From positions 59,560,369 through 59,624,368 of the forward strand of contig CM067370.1 of NCBI GenBank assembly GCA_034401795.1: 64,000 bases of DNA. The letters run 5' to 3'. Every line of letters starts with the position of its first letter. The first letter of the stretch is position 1. The notes below the pieces were generated by a model. That model was not told the origin of the DNA, made no database searches, and was given only the letters and a program-made list of their open reading frames with translations. Shown one piece after another: positions 10,890 to 21,930 of the stretch. The DNA is from Chaetoderma sp. LZ-2023a. Lineage: Eukaryota; Mollusca; Caudofoveata; Chaetodermatida; Chaetodermatidae. Both the position numbers and the translations under genes were made by a program.

Positions 10890-11760
10890 ACGGTTTGTAG
10901 TTCGCCTTGCAGCCTAGGTTGAATTTTATTTTTCAATAAGTCAAGCCTAGTTCCTTCTCAAGTTTCTCCATTCTAGGCATCTCCCTCGAGCTGTTTTTAG
11001 GGTCAAGTTTTTTCATTCAGAAACAAGGGTAGAGGCATTCTTGTTGACAGCGATCACCCTGACATCCTCTTTCTATGTCAGGGCAAGATTTTTTCTTAGT
11101 ATTCTAGGCTTGATGATCAGCTTCGAGAATGTCATTCCCAGGGTGACGTTGATGAGAAGACTCTAATGTTCCTGATCTTCTTCTAGTAGCAGTCAGTATA
11201 TTCTAGTTCACTCTGAAGCCTCTCCACTTTTGGTTGGATTGAGTGATAGACATCAAGATCTCGATTCGATCAGTCAATGCCACTGGGTTTTTCTTTCATT
11301 TTCAGATGGAAGAACAGGGTTTTTCTTTCTTCTATATGAGGATTTAGATCCTTTACTTGGGATGTCACTAGATCCAAATCTTTCTAGTTCCCAGTCATAT
11401 TCCAGTTAGATGGATATTTGTTGTGGACCAGTAGTTCAGTCTTAGCAAGTTCTCACTGTCTGAGTGGTAGTTAAGAGGTTGTTTGCAGAAAGCATTTGCA
11501 AGCTTCTGGGTCTTCCCCATGTAGATATTTTTGCAACATGTCTGATTGCCAAGATCTTATCTTTCATGTCTCCCTTTTCGGCCAGTTGGGTTTGGGTGAT
11601 GATCGCACTGTCTCAGTTCGGGACAGGATTGTTGGATTTCATGTTCCTTCTAATATTCCTGATTCTAATGGTTCTGAATATAGTCATGGACCGGTTTAAA
11701 GAATTTCTTCAAGCAGCACCCTTTTGGTCTAAGAGGATCTGATTGGTAGCCTTTCTCGAT
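10890..11760 (+). pseudogene. Ancient DIRS-like RT thumb / RNase H remnant
   Basis: The frame near 10970 (LGISLELFLG) matches LGMRFDLEEG of the young copies. 11045-11175 reads TLTSSFYVRARFFLSILGLM then ISFENVIPRVTLMRRL, matching LLAILKSFRVGNHIQARRFL and MVSMEQVIPYAALMRRP. 11500-11580 reads HVDIFATCLIAKILSFMSPF, matching NMDLFATKENAQIMTYVSP, the segment just after RNase H. Stops and frameshifts are frequent and the RNase H catalytic part is not clearly visible. It resumes the RT remnant of 3.76-4.29 kb after ~6.6 kb of nested insertions. Confidence 0.7.
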
Positions 11761-11839
11761 CTTCTGGTAAGATTTTGCTAGCCTTCTCCCAGTATCATCA
11801 GATCTCGCTCAAGTAAGGGTCTTACATCTTCATCCTCCA

Positions 11840-12557
11840 GTGGCTAAGCCTTTGTCTTCCTGAAATATGGCCTTGATTCTTCAAGTTTTGGCAGGTCACC
11901 ATTTTGAGCCAATTGGATCTATCAGTCTCAAACTATTGACTCTTAAGGCTGTTTTCCTTGTTGCTGCCACTTCAGCTAGTAGAAGATCAGAAATTCATGC
12001 TCTATCTGCAGAAAAAGACAGATTTATCGAATCTGGGGACTAGTTTTATATCCCAGAAAGGATTTTTTATCGAAGATCCAGTCTAACCGTTACTCAGCCA
12101 AACCTATTATTCTTAAATCTTTATCGTCTTTTTCACCGTCCGACAGATTCTGGTGTCCTGTCAGGGCCTTAAAAGTCTATAAACGGTGTACCAGTTTTAA
12201 AAGATCCGATTCTTTGCACTTATGGGTTCCGTATGCGAAGGAGGTGGCTAGACCAGTTTCTAAGGCCACAGTTGCCAAATGGATCTGTGAGACCATATGC
12301 GATTGCCTTCCCAGGTGAGATCAATTTAGGCCATGTCAAGGCTCTCGACCTTCGTGGTATGGCTACCTCCTTTGCTCTTTTTGCTGGCTCATCATTCGAC
12401 GACGTCATGCAAGTCGCAGGTTGGAAATCTGAATTGACTTTTACCTTTTTCTATTTAAAAGATCAGAACCTAGCGACCTCCTTTTTTAGAAATATAACGA
12501 TTTTAACAAAACAAGGCAAGGATCATTTACCAAGCACATCTCACCAATTTCGTTAGT
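11840..12557 (+). pseudogene. Ancient DIRS-like tyrosine recombinase remnant
   Basis: 11875-12040 reads LQVLAGHHFEPIGSISLKLL then AVFLVAATSASRRSEIHALS, closely matching the recombinase of copies A and B, including the first catalytic Arg context (S.RRSEIHAL). 12130-12300 continues FWCPVRALKVYKRCT ... LHLWVPYAK ... ATVAKWICET. After a frameshift, 12340-12460 reads KALDLRGMATSFALFAG, DDVMQVAGW and FTFFYLKD, matching the HDVRG box, the QW position and the DYYMRD tyrosine box. The first box residue is Leu where copy B has His. At least one in-frame stop and one frameshift make it non-functional. Confidence 0.75.
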
Positions 12558-12770
12558 CTGTATGTGTGTCAGATGTGGTGAGAATATTCTCTTGTTTTCT
12601 TTATTTCATTGAGTTGACAATTTTCCTTGTTTGATAATCAGTGTGTGATTTGGTATGGATGCACTATGTTAATTTATTAACATTTGGATATGAGTTGTTT
12701 AATTTTTATCCTTGTTTAATGATTCTCAAATCTCCACCCACCAAGGGTTTTTAAGTGAAACACTGACCAA
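12558..12770. other. AT-rich 3' flank of the ancient recombinase remnant
   Basis: No motif recognised. DIRS copy A is inserted at its end; the sequence continuing on the far side begins ATCTACGGGT at 19888. Confidence 0.3.
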
Positions 12771-12782
12771 TTCTCCTTCGAT

Positions 12783-12940
12783 CAATACTCACCATTCTGT
12801 TACTTCTGATATACAGCTGGCTCTGACAGCGGCTCTAGGATTATAGACTTAGAAAGCTTTACCGACTCCTGGGAACCGGGTACTCGGCTCCCAACTGCCG
12901 AGTACCCGTATACCATAGAGCTCATTCTTGTTTGCATAGC
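12783..12940 (+). repeat. Left inverted terminal repeat of DIRS copy A
   Basis: 158 bp from CAATACTCACCATTCTGTTA to TTTGCATAGC, reverse complement of 19693-19849. It contains a nested hairpin, GGTACTCGGC ... GCCGAGTACC (around the CCAACT loop). Confidence 0.9.
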
Positions 12941-14051
12941 GACAAGAGCAATACATGCTTTTTGCATTAAGGATTTTAGTGTTTTAAAATAATCTAAGTC
13001 TTTAATCAGTGATAGTTTGTGTGTTCTGAAAGGATTAACTAAGGACTATGGAGAATACCGCCCAAGACAACCAGGTTGTATTGTTCTTTATTATCCATAG
13101 TTAAAAGACTTAGGTCTCTAAATTTCGTTGTGTCGCATGTTCCAATTTCTGACCCCATAGAATCTGGGACGTGTGCTAACAACGATATATGCCAGACGAT
13201 CGCCTTCTTTAAACCCCAACAGGCGATTGGCAGATATGAAAATAGGTGTTTGCTACGGTATTTCTAACACGAATATCGGCTGACGTCGTTCTCCGTAGAA
13301 TCCGAGCGGGTGACGTCACACCCGGTCGCTCGGATGTTTATGTGAAGAAAAATTTTTCATTAATTCGCGCATCTTATTCTGGGTGCTGCGTACTAAAAAT
13401 GGTACCGGAAACTTTAGAATGATCAAGTTTACGTGCGATCACGATCGGTTTGCAATGATCGGTGGTTTCAAAATTCTTGAGTAGATGTGTGGTCTGCGGT
13501 TTTACCGTGTGAGACAGCAGTTTTGTTATACATTTTGTTGTTTTCTTCACATATCGTGCTGCGTTCGTTAGGAGTATAATTTATATTGATTAGTAAATAT
13601 ACCCTGAATGCTATGCGATATGATTCCTGGAGCCGTTACACATCCTGGAGGATCTATTATGGGTGTGTTGTGCCCGCCGCGTACTTGTCGTCATAATCAA
13701 TGCGATCGTTGTTGTAACGTGGCGGGGTGGGGTGCGGGGAGGTTACGGTTAATTTATGAGTCAAATTATTTGAAAATTAATTGTCTGCCTTCCATCCGGG
13801 TCTCGTTCCGCTTGTTTATTGTAGGTTTGTGCTTATTTTATAGGCCAAGCCAGCCCCGCCATCATGTGACGACTGCCATAAGTTTGTCCGTGTAATGTTC
13901 AAGGACCATGTCTGTTTTAAGTGTGCCCTGTGTAATATAGATCATAGGTGTAATGTTTGTGCAGTGTGGTCCGTCGAAACGATGGTTAAGTTCCTTGCCC
14001 AGAAGGACTTGGCTGGGTCTGACGCGGGGTCAGGCGGTCCGAGAGTAAATC

Positions 14052-15978
14052 GTGGAGCGCCCGGTTCGGCCGGTTGGGGTGCTCCACGTCCCCAGCTGGA
14101 GGTGGCGGAGATGGCACCGCCGGCGTTGTTGGGTCCGGCTCTGCAGGGTTTTTCTGCATAGCGTTCTGACCATGCTGGTGTCGTCCCTGCTACCAAAGGT
14201 TGGGGGGCAGTTTCTCCCCATGCCTGGTACGGATCCTGTCCTCGGACAGGATTCTGGACTGGTTACCGAGGGGGCCGTCTCGACGGCCCCCTGGCAGTCC
14301 CGTCTGGCTTCGGCCAGACGGGTTTCTGTTTCTCTGCGGCCACCTCCGGGTGGTCCAGTAGCGGTGGCCGGTCCGTCAGGTGTGGGAGCCGTCCGCCAGG
14401 ACGGTTCCACGGTTGACTCGTCTAGTGACGACTCTTCGGAGTCTGAAGACGAGGAGGCCGAGGAGGAGAGGTTGCTGCGGCCCGTGAAGCCGCAGGTAGA
14501 GAATATGGAGGTTGATTCCGTCCTAGACGGAACCGGCCTCCATTTGTCTGGTTTGGCGCAAGCCAAGTCAGCGGCTCCGCCTGTGGCTGAGGCAAATCCG
14601 TTACCGTGCACCGGTTCCGTGCGGCTTGGTTTGGCACCAGCCGTCACGGGAACGGGTGTGCCGGGCCGGGCGTGGTACTCACCTATCTCGCCTGGGCCGG
14701 CAGTCGGACGTGGGGTGCCGTGGGCGCCCGTGTCCGGCTATGGTTCCGCGACTGCTACGGGTCCGTACGGTTTTCCGTGCGGACCTACCCCATGGACCGG
14801 AGTGTTTCATGGGGTGGCGGCGGAACCGTGTGGTACCGGAGTGCCTGGCGTGTCAGCCGTGGCTCCTTGCTGGGAGGCCGTGGCTGGCAGACCCGTGAGC
14901 ACGTCAACGGGTGACGTGTTTGCGGGGGTGTCTTCATCGGAGGTAGATTGGTCAGATGCTCTGGCGTGGCTAGCCAGGGTTGACCCGTCTGTGGTTTCGG
15001 CCACGGCCGATGAAGATGCGCCCTGTCCGTCGGTTGCGTCGATCAGGACGGGGATTTTGCCCGCGGCCCGGATCCAGTCAGTGTGACTGGATCCACGGTT
15101 CATAGAATGGTTGGATGCTATTTATAGCAAACAACTGATGACCAAGGGTCAGCTCCCTGCGGCCTCCAGGGAGGTGCGGGCAAGATGTAGTATTCCGCGG
15201 GGGGAATACGACAGGTATGGTGTAGTCCCGTCAGTCACGGAGGATGACCGATGGGTACTGGGCGTCCAGAGTGCCGTGGCGGGTCATCCCGGTCCGGCAC
15301 TTAAATGGACAAGTCTCAGGTACACCAGGAAGAAGTCCTGTCCCTATGCGATGAGGGTGTGAGGGCAGCGATGAGCGCTGTCAACCACTCTTATCGTCTC
15401 CTTCAGTCGGTGTGGGCTGAAGCGGGGCAGGCCACCCTGTGCCACCTGTGGCGCTTTCATGTGTCAATGACGGCCTGGTGCTGTCGATGGACGCATTGGC
15501 AAGGGTGCAAGCGCGTGTGACGAAATCCAGGAGGCAAATGGTCATTGACCATATGCGTCCGGCTACGGCAGTCAGGGAGCGTCTCCTTGGTACACCCCTG
15601 ACAGGGCCTAGCATCTTCGGTGGCCAAGCGTGGGCCATCTTAGAGGATACCGCCAGTATCGCGCAGAATCGGTTAGCGGTAAACCTACAGCTAGAGCTAG
15701 TGCGGCAAGCGCACGCACTAGGGCCTGTGGGGAAACCGCTAACGGGACAACCTTCAAAGGAGCAGAACAAGCATAAGGGCAAGGCGAAAGCTAGGCCTGT
15801 TGCGACTTCTGCTTCAGCTGGGTTTTCAGAGCCGCCGCCGGCGAAGAAGCCCAGGAAGGTTGTAGAGGCGCCTACCCTCCCCAATGTTGCTCCTGACCGC
15901 CCTAGAGGCGGGAAGGGCAAGGGGAAGGGTAAGGGTAAGGCCTCAAAGGGCGGACAGAAGGGGCCGAAGCGTACCTGA
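14052..15978 (+). pseudogene. DIRS copy A ORF1 (gag-like), broken
   Basis: First gene of the element, presumed structural (gag-like). It starts MERPVRPVGV. An acidic stretch (SSSDDSSESEDEEAEEER) sits near residue 135, a Gly/Pro/Val-rich middle follows, and the tail is strongly basic (KGKGKGKASKGGQKGPKRT). No CCHC zinc knuckle is visible. A TGA at 15084-15086 replaces the Gly of copy B. Relative to copy B there is a 2-base gain near 15303 and a 1-base loss near 15424, so the C-terminal part is read from 15439 in another frame. An overlapping 205-residue frame on the opposite strand is a composition shadow. Confidence 0.8.
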
Positions 15979-16159
15979 GGGTACGAAAGCTCCCTTCATA
16001 TCCGCCTGGACCGCGCCTGTGCGACAGGAACAGCGGTGCCAGTTATACCCGTCGTGCCTAGAACGAAATGGTTCTCTCTCTCTCTCGTTAAGAAAGAGGG
16101 GGGGGGGGGGGCGGATTGCGAGCCGGACAACCCCGGTAGACGTCGAGGCGTCTATAGTG

Positions 16160-17990
16160 GGTGGAAGGCTCATGCGTTTCATCGAGGCCTGGCAAGGTGT
16201 GACGTCAGACAGTCTGGTCCTGGGATGGTTATCCCAGGGTTACATGCCGGAGTGGTGGGACTTTCCGCCACAAAATCTGTCTTTGGCACCTGTCTGGACA
16301 CCCGTACCAAGGGAGCCAGACAAGTTAGAAGCCGTTCAAAAGGAAGTGTCGGGTTTGCTTCTGAAGGGAGCAATAAAACCAGCAAATCGAAACACTCCAG
16401 GCTTCTATTCAAACATGTTCCTTGTCCCCAAGTGCACAGGGGGATGGAGACCCATACTCAATCTCAGGCCATTAAATTGGTTTATCCATACGCCTCGGTT
16501 CCAGATGGAAACGCCGAGGTCGGTAATGCGGGATTGAGGAAAGGAATGTGGTGTGTATCGATCGATCTGAAAAATGCATATTTCCACATTCCTATGAATC
16601 GGAGTTGGCACAGATTTCTGAGATTTGCGTTTCAGAATCAAGTATGGGAGTTTACAGTCTCCCGTTTGGCCTGTCGACAGCTCCGAGGGTTTTCACAAGA
16701 GTGGTCCTTGCGGTGACAGCGTTTCTCAGAAAAGAGAACGTGGCGCTACACACCTACATAGACGACTGGCTGCTCAAGGCAGACTAGGCAGCCAGGTTGA
16801 ACGTGGATACTGCTCTGACTCTGAAGTTACTTTCAGATCTACTCTGCATAGTCAACGAGGAGAAATCCGAGTTGACGCCCACTCAACGTTTCGTTTATTT
16901 GGGGATGCGATTCGACCTCGAGGAGGGCAGGGTTTACCCGTCAGAGCCCAGAGTGGTGTCTCTGTTAGCCATCCTCAAGAGTTTTCGAGTGGGAAACCAC
17001 ATTCAAGGCGAGGCGGTTCCTTCAGATGCTGGGCATGATGGTCTCCATGGAGCAGGTTATCCCGTACGATGCTCTAATGCGAAGGCCTATCCAGTTGTAT
17101 CTGATGTCTCTGTGGAAACAGAGAACAGAACCCCTGTCAAAACTGGTGCCAGTTTTGGAGCCGATAATATCGCATCTTCTATGGTGGAAACAGCGTCAGA
17201 ATCTCCTATTAGGGGTTTCGCTGCACCTACCCCGCCCCCAGCTGTCCGTCTACACGGATGCATCGCTGGAAGGGTGGGGTGCCTGCCTGGGAGAACCAGG
17301 TCTCGGGCACATGGACTCTCCCGGAGAGTCAGCTGCATATCAATCTGTTGGAAATGATGGCAGTGGAACTGGCGTTGGAAGAGTTCCTTCCGATGATCAG
17401 GGGCAGGGTGATATTGATACGGTCGGTCAATTCGACAGTAGTATCATATATAAATCGACAAGGCGGGACCAGGTCGCCCACTGTCTATCAGGGTGTGGCA
17501 CTTGATTCAATGGTGCAGGAATTACTCGGTTGTTTTGAAAGCAGCTCGTATTCCTGGCCTATTGAACATTCTGGCGGATGCTTTGTCTCGCAGACAGAGA
17601 ATCCTGCCAACAGAATGGTCCCTCAACCCTCCAGTTCTGCGATGGATCTTCGAGCATTGGGGCAAACCCAACATGGACTTGTTCGCCACAAAGGAAAATG
17701 CTCAAATCATGACATATGTCTCGCCGATTACAGATCCAAAGGCCGTCGATACAGACGCTCTGGCGATAAGCTGGAGAGGGATGCACGCTTACGCGTACCC
17801 GCCCACCATTCTTCTACCGAAGGTATTGGTGAAGGTCAGGGAGGAACCGTGTCTGGTCCTGCTAATAGCGCCGTATTGGCCGAGCAGGTCCTGATTCACG
17901 GATCTTCTAGATCTGCTGGTGGAAAATCCTGTGCAGTTGCCCGAGATTCCGAACATAATCTCCCAGGCCAAGGGACGCTTCCGACACGAG
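16160..17990 (+). pseudogene. DIRS copy A reverse transcriptase-RNase H, broken
   Basis: Would copy element RNA into DNA. Visible RT motifs: GWRPILNLRPLNWFI, SIDLKNAYFHIPMN (Asp-to-Asn change near the first catalytic Asp compared with LKDAYF in copy B), and YIDDW near 16760. The LPFGLSTAPR box is disrupted by a frameshift near 16665-16680 and a stop (TAG) follows LLKAD near 16785. RNase H follows from about 17245: VYTDASLEGWGACLGE, INLLEMMAVELALEE, then IRSVNSTVVSYI where copy B has IRSDNP, losing a catalytic Asp, and ADALSRRQ. The reading continues into PTEWSLNPPVLRWIFEHWG and DLFATKENA before overlapping the recombinase frame. Confidence 0.85.
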
Positions 17991-18007
17991 CGTCCCGAAA
18001 TGTTCAA

Positions 18008-19055
18008 TGACTGCGTGGATGTTATCAAACAACGTTCCACGTCGGAAGGCTTTTCTCGACAGGCTGCTGATTTCATCGCGGCTGCGAGAAGGAGGTCAAC
18101 CTTCAAGTCATATAACAACAAGGTTAACAGATTTGCAGATTGGTGTGAAGAAAAGGGTATTGATACCTTTCAATCCACTATCAGCAAATAGCAGACTTTC
18201 TCTGTGAGCTGTTCTTTTGAGGACTAGCTCCCATCACAGTTGCTGGATACAAGTCAGCTTTGGCATCAGTTATCCCTTGTCTAGCCAACAGGGATAGTCC
18301 AGAGGTGGCCCAGTTAAATGTGATGTTGAAGGGAATGAGCAATCTCCGACCGAGACAACCGGTAGTCATTCCAGCCTGGAGTCTATCTTTAGTGCTTAAT
18401 GTACTGGCCAAGCACCCTTTCGAACCGTTGCGTTCGGCTAGTCTAAAGCATTTGACTCTAAAGGCGGTCTTTCTATTGGCAGCTTCCTCAGCTAGAAGGC
18501 GCAGTGAGATCCATGCGCTTTCGGCAGAGAGGAACCGATTTATTGTTTCTGGAGAAGGTCTGCGTCTTCTGCCAAGAGCAGAGGTTATGTCAAAGAACCA
18601 ATCTTTGAGATATCCCGGCAAACCGATCATTATACCGAAGTTAACTAGGTTTGATCGTGATGCCAGTGTCTGGTGCCCGGTCCGTGCTTTGACTAAGTAC
18701 AAGAAACGGACTGACTCGTTACGGTCGAACGATAGACATCTGTGGATCTGCCATAAAAAGTCTTATGGCGCCGCATCCATGGATACTATCTCTCGTTGGG
18801 TGGTCGAATGCATTCAGACTACTCACGAGATGCCGACTGGGCACCAGGTGCAAGGCGTAAGGGCAGACAATGTCAGAGGAATAGCCGCCTCGACCGCCCT
18901 TTACAATGGTGTTCCGTTATAGGACATCATGGCCGTTGCACAATGGCACTGTGAGTCCTCATTCACGGATTACTATATGAGGGATGTGTCAGACTCAGCC
19001 AATCCTTACCGCTTTAGTTGTTTTGAAACGATAGTTAGTGACCACACTGCTTTTC
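18008..19055 (+). pseudogene. DIRS copy A tyrosine recombinase, broken
   Basis: Would integrate the circular DNA intermediate. N-terminal core-binding part: RSTSEGFSRQAADFIAAARR, KSYNNKVNRFADWCEEKG. Catalytic part: first Arg in SSARRRSEIHALSAE, then the box reading RADNVRG where copy B has RAHDVRG, AQW, and the tyrosine box FTDYYMRD. Damage: a 1-base deletion near 18181 compared with copy B, a Ser-to-stop change near 18219, and a TAG at 18920-18922 just before DIMAVAQW. The start overlaps the RT-RNase H reading in another frame, as is usual for DIRS elements. Confidence 0.85.
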
Positions 19056-19535
19056 ACCCTTTTCTCACTTCGGTAAGAAAAGAACCTAAAGCAGGCATGG
19101 TCAGGCGAGAGGATGTCAACCAGATTGTGTCACTGATGGCCGAACCGGTGAATGGTTGGAGGCGGTACGTCTGAAGTCCAATTATCATAAGGTAATTCAA
19201 TAGTGAGAGTTGTATTATGGATATGTATCATGTTCATTCATCTTATATATTCATGCTCATTCCCAGGCTAATACATGGAGTATGCAGGGAGCAGTTAACC
19301 CTCTTGGCATATTTGTGTTTTCAGGCGAGATACATGTTCGTTAGTTCTCTCCCTTTTCTTAGGAGGAAAAATGGGGGGGGGGGGGGACTGTGACGCGAAT
19401 GTGATTCGGTTCCGTGAACTTGACGGTCCTTTTAGGTCTCCGTTAGTCAAGTTTGAAGTCTAAAATCTTTCTCCAAGGGGCAAAATTAGCATGTATGGCT
19501 TGCCCCTTCCCACCAGGTTACTGATCAAATCTGGT
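19056..19535 (+). other. DIRS copy A 3' untranslated region
   Basis: Non-coding, closely matching copy B at 33.4-33.9 kb. It contains a poly-G run at 19373-19386, CAAGTTTGAAGTCTAAAATC and the GGGGCAAAATTAGCAT segment. Confidence 0.7.
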
Positions 19536-19637
19536 GTATATCAGAAGTAACAGAATGGTGAGTATTGATCGAAGGAGAATGCGGGAAATGTCAATTTCCC
19601 TTTCTCCGAGATCTAACAATACTCACCATTCTGTTAC
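19536..19637. repeat. Internal complementary region of DIRS copy A
   Basis: 19536-19579 is the reverse complement of the element's left tip (12771-12814). 19580-19637 is the reverse complement of its right tip (19830-19887). The joint reads GGAGAA|TGCGGG. This back-to-back copy of both ends is the hallmark of DIRS elements and is thought to template completion of the circular intermediate. Confidence 0.9.
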
Positions 19638-19692
19638 GGACCCAGCCTCCCAGCCCCACGGAGGCAAGCCATAGTTTTTCTCTTGTTTGGTG

Positions 19693-19849
19693 GCTATGCA
19701 AACAATATGAGCTCTATGGTAAACGGGTACTCGGCAGTTGGGAGCCGAGTACCCGGTTCCCAGGAGTCGGTAAAGCTTTCTAAGTCTATAATCCTAGAGC
19801 CGCTGTCAGAGCCAGCTGTATATCAGAAGTAACAGAATGGTGAGTATTG
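19693..19849 (-). repeat. Right inverted terminal repeat of DIRS copy A
   Basis: 157 bp, from GCTATGCAAACAATATGAGC to GGTGAGTATTG; reverse complement of the left repeat with a few mismatches. Confidence 0.9.
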
Positions 19850-19887
19850 TTAGATCTCGGAGAAATGGGAAATTGACATTTCCCGCA

Positions 19888-21050
19888 ATCTACGGGTTTA
19901 GCAAGTAGTGATTGTACGGTATAGATGTTTTTGTGGTGTAATAACAACCCCCAGCAGACCCCCCTGTGATGGTTAATAAAACTACATCCCAACCTGCAGG
20001 GGGGTGGGGTCTGTTGGTTTTTTTCCCGAAAACGACCTCCAGTACCGCTGAAGGGATCAGGCCGAAATTTGGGAGATTTGATTAGGGACTAAGGTCCATT
20101 AAAGTTTGTTCAAAGGAAGTGGATCTGTAAAAAAACACCATGACCGCTATGGGCCAATCAAAATGTTTGGCAGCCAAATTGGATTTTTTTATTTGATGGA
20201 TTTTGAGGCTGGAATTGGGTTTATATATGTTTTGGGGTATTCTGAGCTCAAATTTATCATTTTTGAAATGGTAGGATAAACGGTTTGGCGTCCATCTTGG
20301 ATTATTTTCCTGCCAAAGGCTCCCGTACTAAAGCAATGGGAAATTGAAAATGTCTTCTCGAGAACTGCTACACCCATTTCAATTAAATTTGGCATGAAGC
20401 ATCTTTACAGCATAGATACTCAAATTTGTACAAATGAAGCCAATCGGCCAATCGAACTTGATTGACCAAATGGTTTGGTGGCCATCTTGGATGACCGACT
20501 TTTCACAAAAAGGGCTTCTCTAGAAACCACTGAAGTGATCAGGCCGAAATTGGGGAGATATGATTCGAGACTAAGGGTCATTAAAATTTGTTCAAGGGAA
20601 GTTGATCTATCAAAAAACAGGGCCGCCGTGGGCCAATCAAAATGTAGCCTGCTTGGCAGCCATATTGGATTTTTTTATTTGATGGATTTTGAGGTTGAAA
20701 TTTTTTTATATATGTGTTTGGATATTCTGATTTCATATTTGCCATTTTTGAAACTGTCGGATGAACGGTTTGGCAGCCATCTTGGATCTTTTTCCTGCTA
20801 AAAAGTGCCATACTAAAGCAATGGAAAATTAAAATGTCTTCTTGAGAACCACTGGGATGATTTCTATTATATTTGGCAGGAGCATTTTAGGGCATAGAGA
20901 TTCAAGTTTGTTAATAGGAACCCGATCGGCCAATTTGGAGTTTGGTCGCTTTTTAAAAATATCTTTAGAAATCATCACCGAAACCGTTTGGAGGATAGAT
21001 TCAAAACATGGCATCAATATCTTCCAGTAAAATTAGCTTCATTATTTTCA
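19888..21050. repeat. Diverged dispersed-repeat modules
   Basis: 19891-20000 shares AGTAGTGATTG and GGTTAATAAAA with 47.28-47.34 kb. From about 20040 the sequence consists of two to three diverged ~300-bp modules (GATCAGGCCGAAATTTGGGA, CCATTAAAGTTTGTTCAA, GGCAGCCATNTTGGAT, AAAGCAATGGGAAATT). The same modules occur at 50.1-51.5 kb and 59.7-60.7 kb. No coding frame is supported. Confidence 0.65.
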
Positions 21051-21155
21051 ACAGCTTAACTGAATGATTACATTAAAATTGGGATATTGGTGTGGCACAT
21101 GTATAAGAGCAGCTATGCTGCAAATTAAGAAAATCATAATAAATTTGTTAGAAAA

Positions 21156-21297
21156 GTAACTGAAATTTCAGTTACTTCTGCAATGTAACTGATTATATCT
21201 CAATTACTGTAACTGAACAAATTCTTCAGTTACAAGTTACTCAGTTACATGAAAAATGTAACTAAGTCACAGTCAGTTACAAGTTACAGTTACCCCA
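21156..21297. repeat. Cluster of GTAACTG / CAGTTAC words upstream of exon 1
   Basis: About ten occurrences in both orientations, including a perfect 20-bp palindrome GTAACTGAAATTTCAGTTAC at 21156-21175. It lies ~150 bp upstream of the ABC gene start codon. It may be a transposon end or a promoter-side binding-site cluster (YAACTG is the core of Myb-type sites); the sequence alone cannot decide. Confidence 0.6.
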
Positions 21298-21445
21298 GGG
21301 GTGCAGGTGCAACCCATGCTTTGTAGGGTCTATATTCTAACATGGTTGTTTCCCTATAAAGAAGTCAGTAGTTTTCAGGGGCTGAAGCATTATAGACTTG
21401 CTAATTTATTTTTAAAGGTCTATTTGAGAAGATATTGTTTATGCT

Positions 21446-21644
21446 ATGGCAAGAAGCATGGATGCAGACATACAGCCCCTCACAAGCGCTGATGTTCTCC
21501 AGTCTAGCAATGTCAACGAAGAAGATATGCAAATAAAGGGAGTGAAGTATCGTTACTATACTCTGCCATTTCCACGCTTTCTTAATGTGATCAGAGCAGT
21601 CCTGCTTCTTGATGGAATTGTTTCAATAATTCTCTGGCTTGCAG
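21446..21644 (+). CDS. ABCB-type half-transporter, exon 1 (start codon exon)
   Basis: The ATG at 21446 begins MARSMDADIQPLTSADVL. The exon ends in LLLDGIVSIILWLAG at a GT donor (GCAG|GTAAAT, 21645), leaving one base over (phase 1). It carries an acidic cytosolic N-terminus of about 40 residues and a first transmembrane helix at about residues 43-66. Joining to exon 2 at 43395 keeps the frame exactly. Together the three exons give 272 residues of an integral membrane protein that would use ATP to move substrate across a membrane, probably as a dimer. A slightly earlier start or an upstream non-coding exon cannot be excluded. The promoter is not identified. Confidence 0.75.
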
Positions 21645-21899
21645 GTAAATTAAATTTCATTTAATTTCTACAGTCGTTTAAATTACAGTATAATTATTTT
21701 TAGCCTAGCAATTGATAGAGCGGTTTACAAGCTAATGGCATAGCACATTGTTTATGGCCACATCATTTAAAAAAGTTGCAATCAGATTGGCTTTGAATTG
21801 GCTTTAAATATATTAAATTTGGTGCATGTTTTTAGTATAAATAAGATCAATATTTGATAGATTTGATTGTAGCTGTAAAGTAATTACAGTCTTATTTTT

Positions 21900-21930
<31 letters not shown>
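21900..21930. repeat. (TGCC)n microsatellite
   Basis: Seven and a half uninterrupted TGCC units within intron 1. Confidence 0.95.

Larger units (their letters stand above)
12771..19887 (+). mobile_element. DIRS-like retrotransposon, copy A (7.1 kb)
   Basis: It has the full DIRS layout: left inverted terminal repeat, untranslated leader, ORF1, RT-RNase H, tyrosine recombinase, internal complementary region, right inverted terminal repeat. No LTRs or integrase are present. Ends were set by the internal complementary region, whose two halves match TTCTCCTTCGATC at the left tip and ATTTCCCGCA at the right tip. No target duplication is expected for this class and none is evident. Copy B at 27.25 kb is closely similar. 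Several nonsense and frameshift changes inactivate all three genes. Confidence 0.9.

Noticed and set aside
14030..14647. 205-codon open frame on the - strand opposite DIRS ORF1
   Set aside because: It is a shadow of the GC-rich ORF1; the equivalent frame in copy B is broken, and ORF1 on the + strand is the frame with matching start, acidic block and basic tail in both copies.
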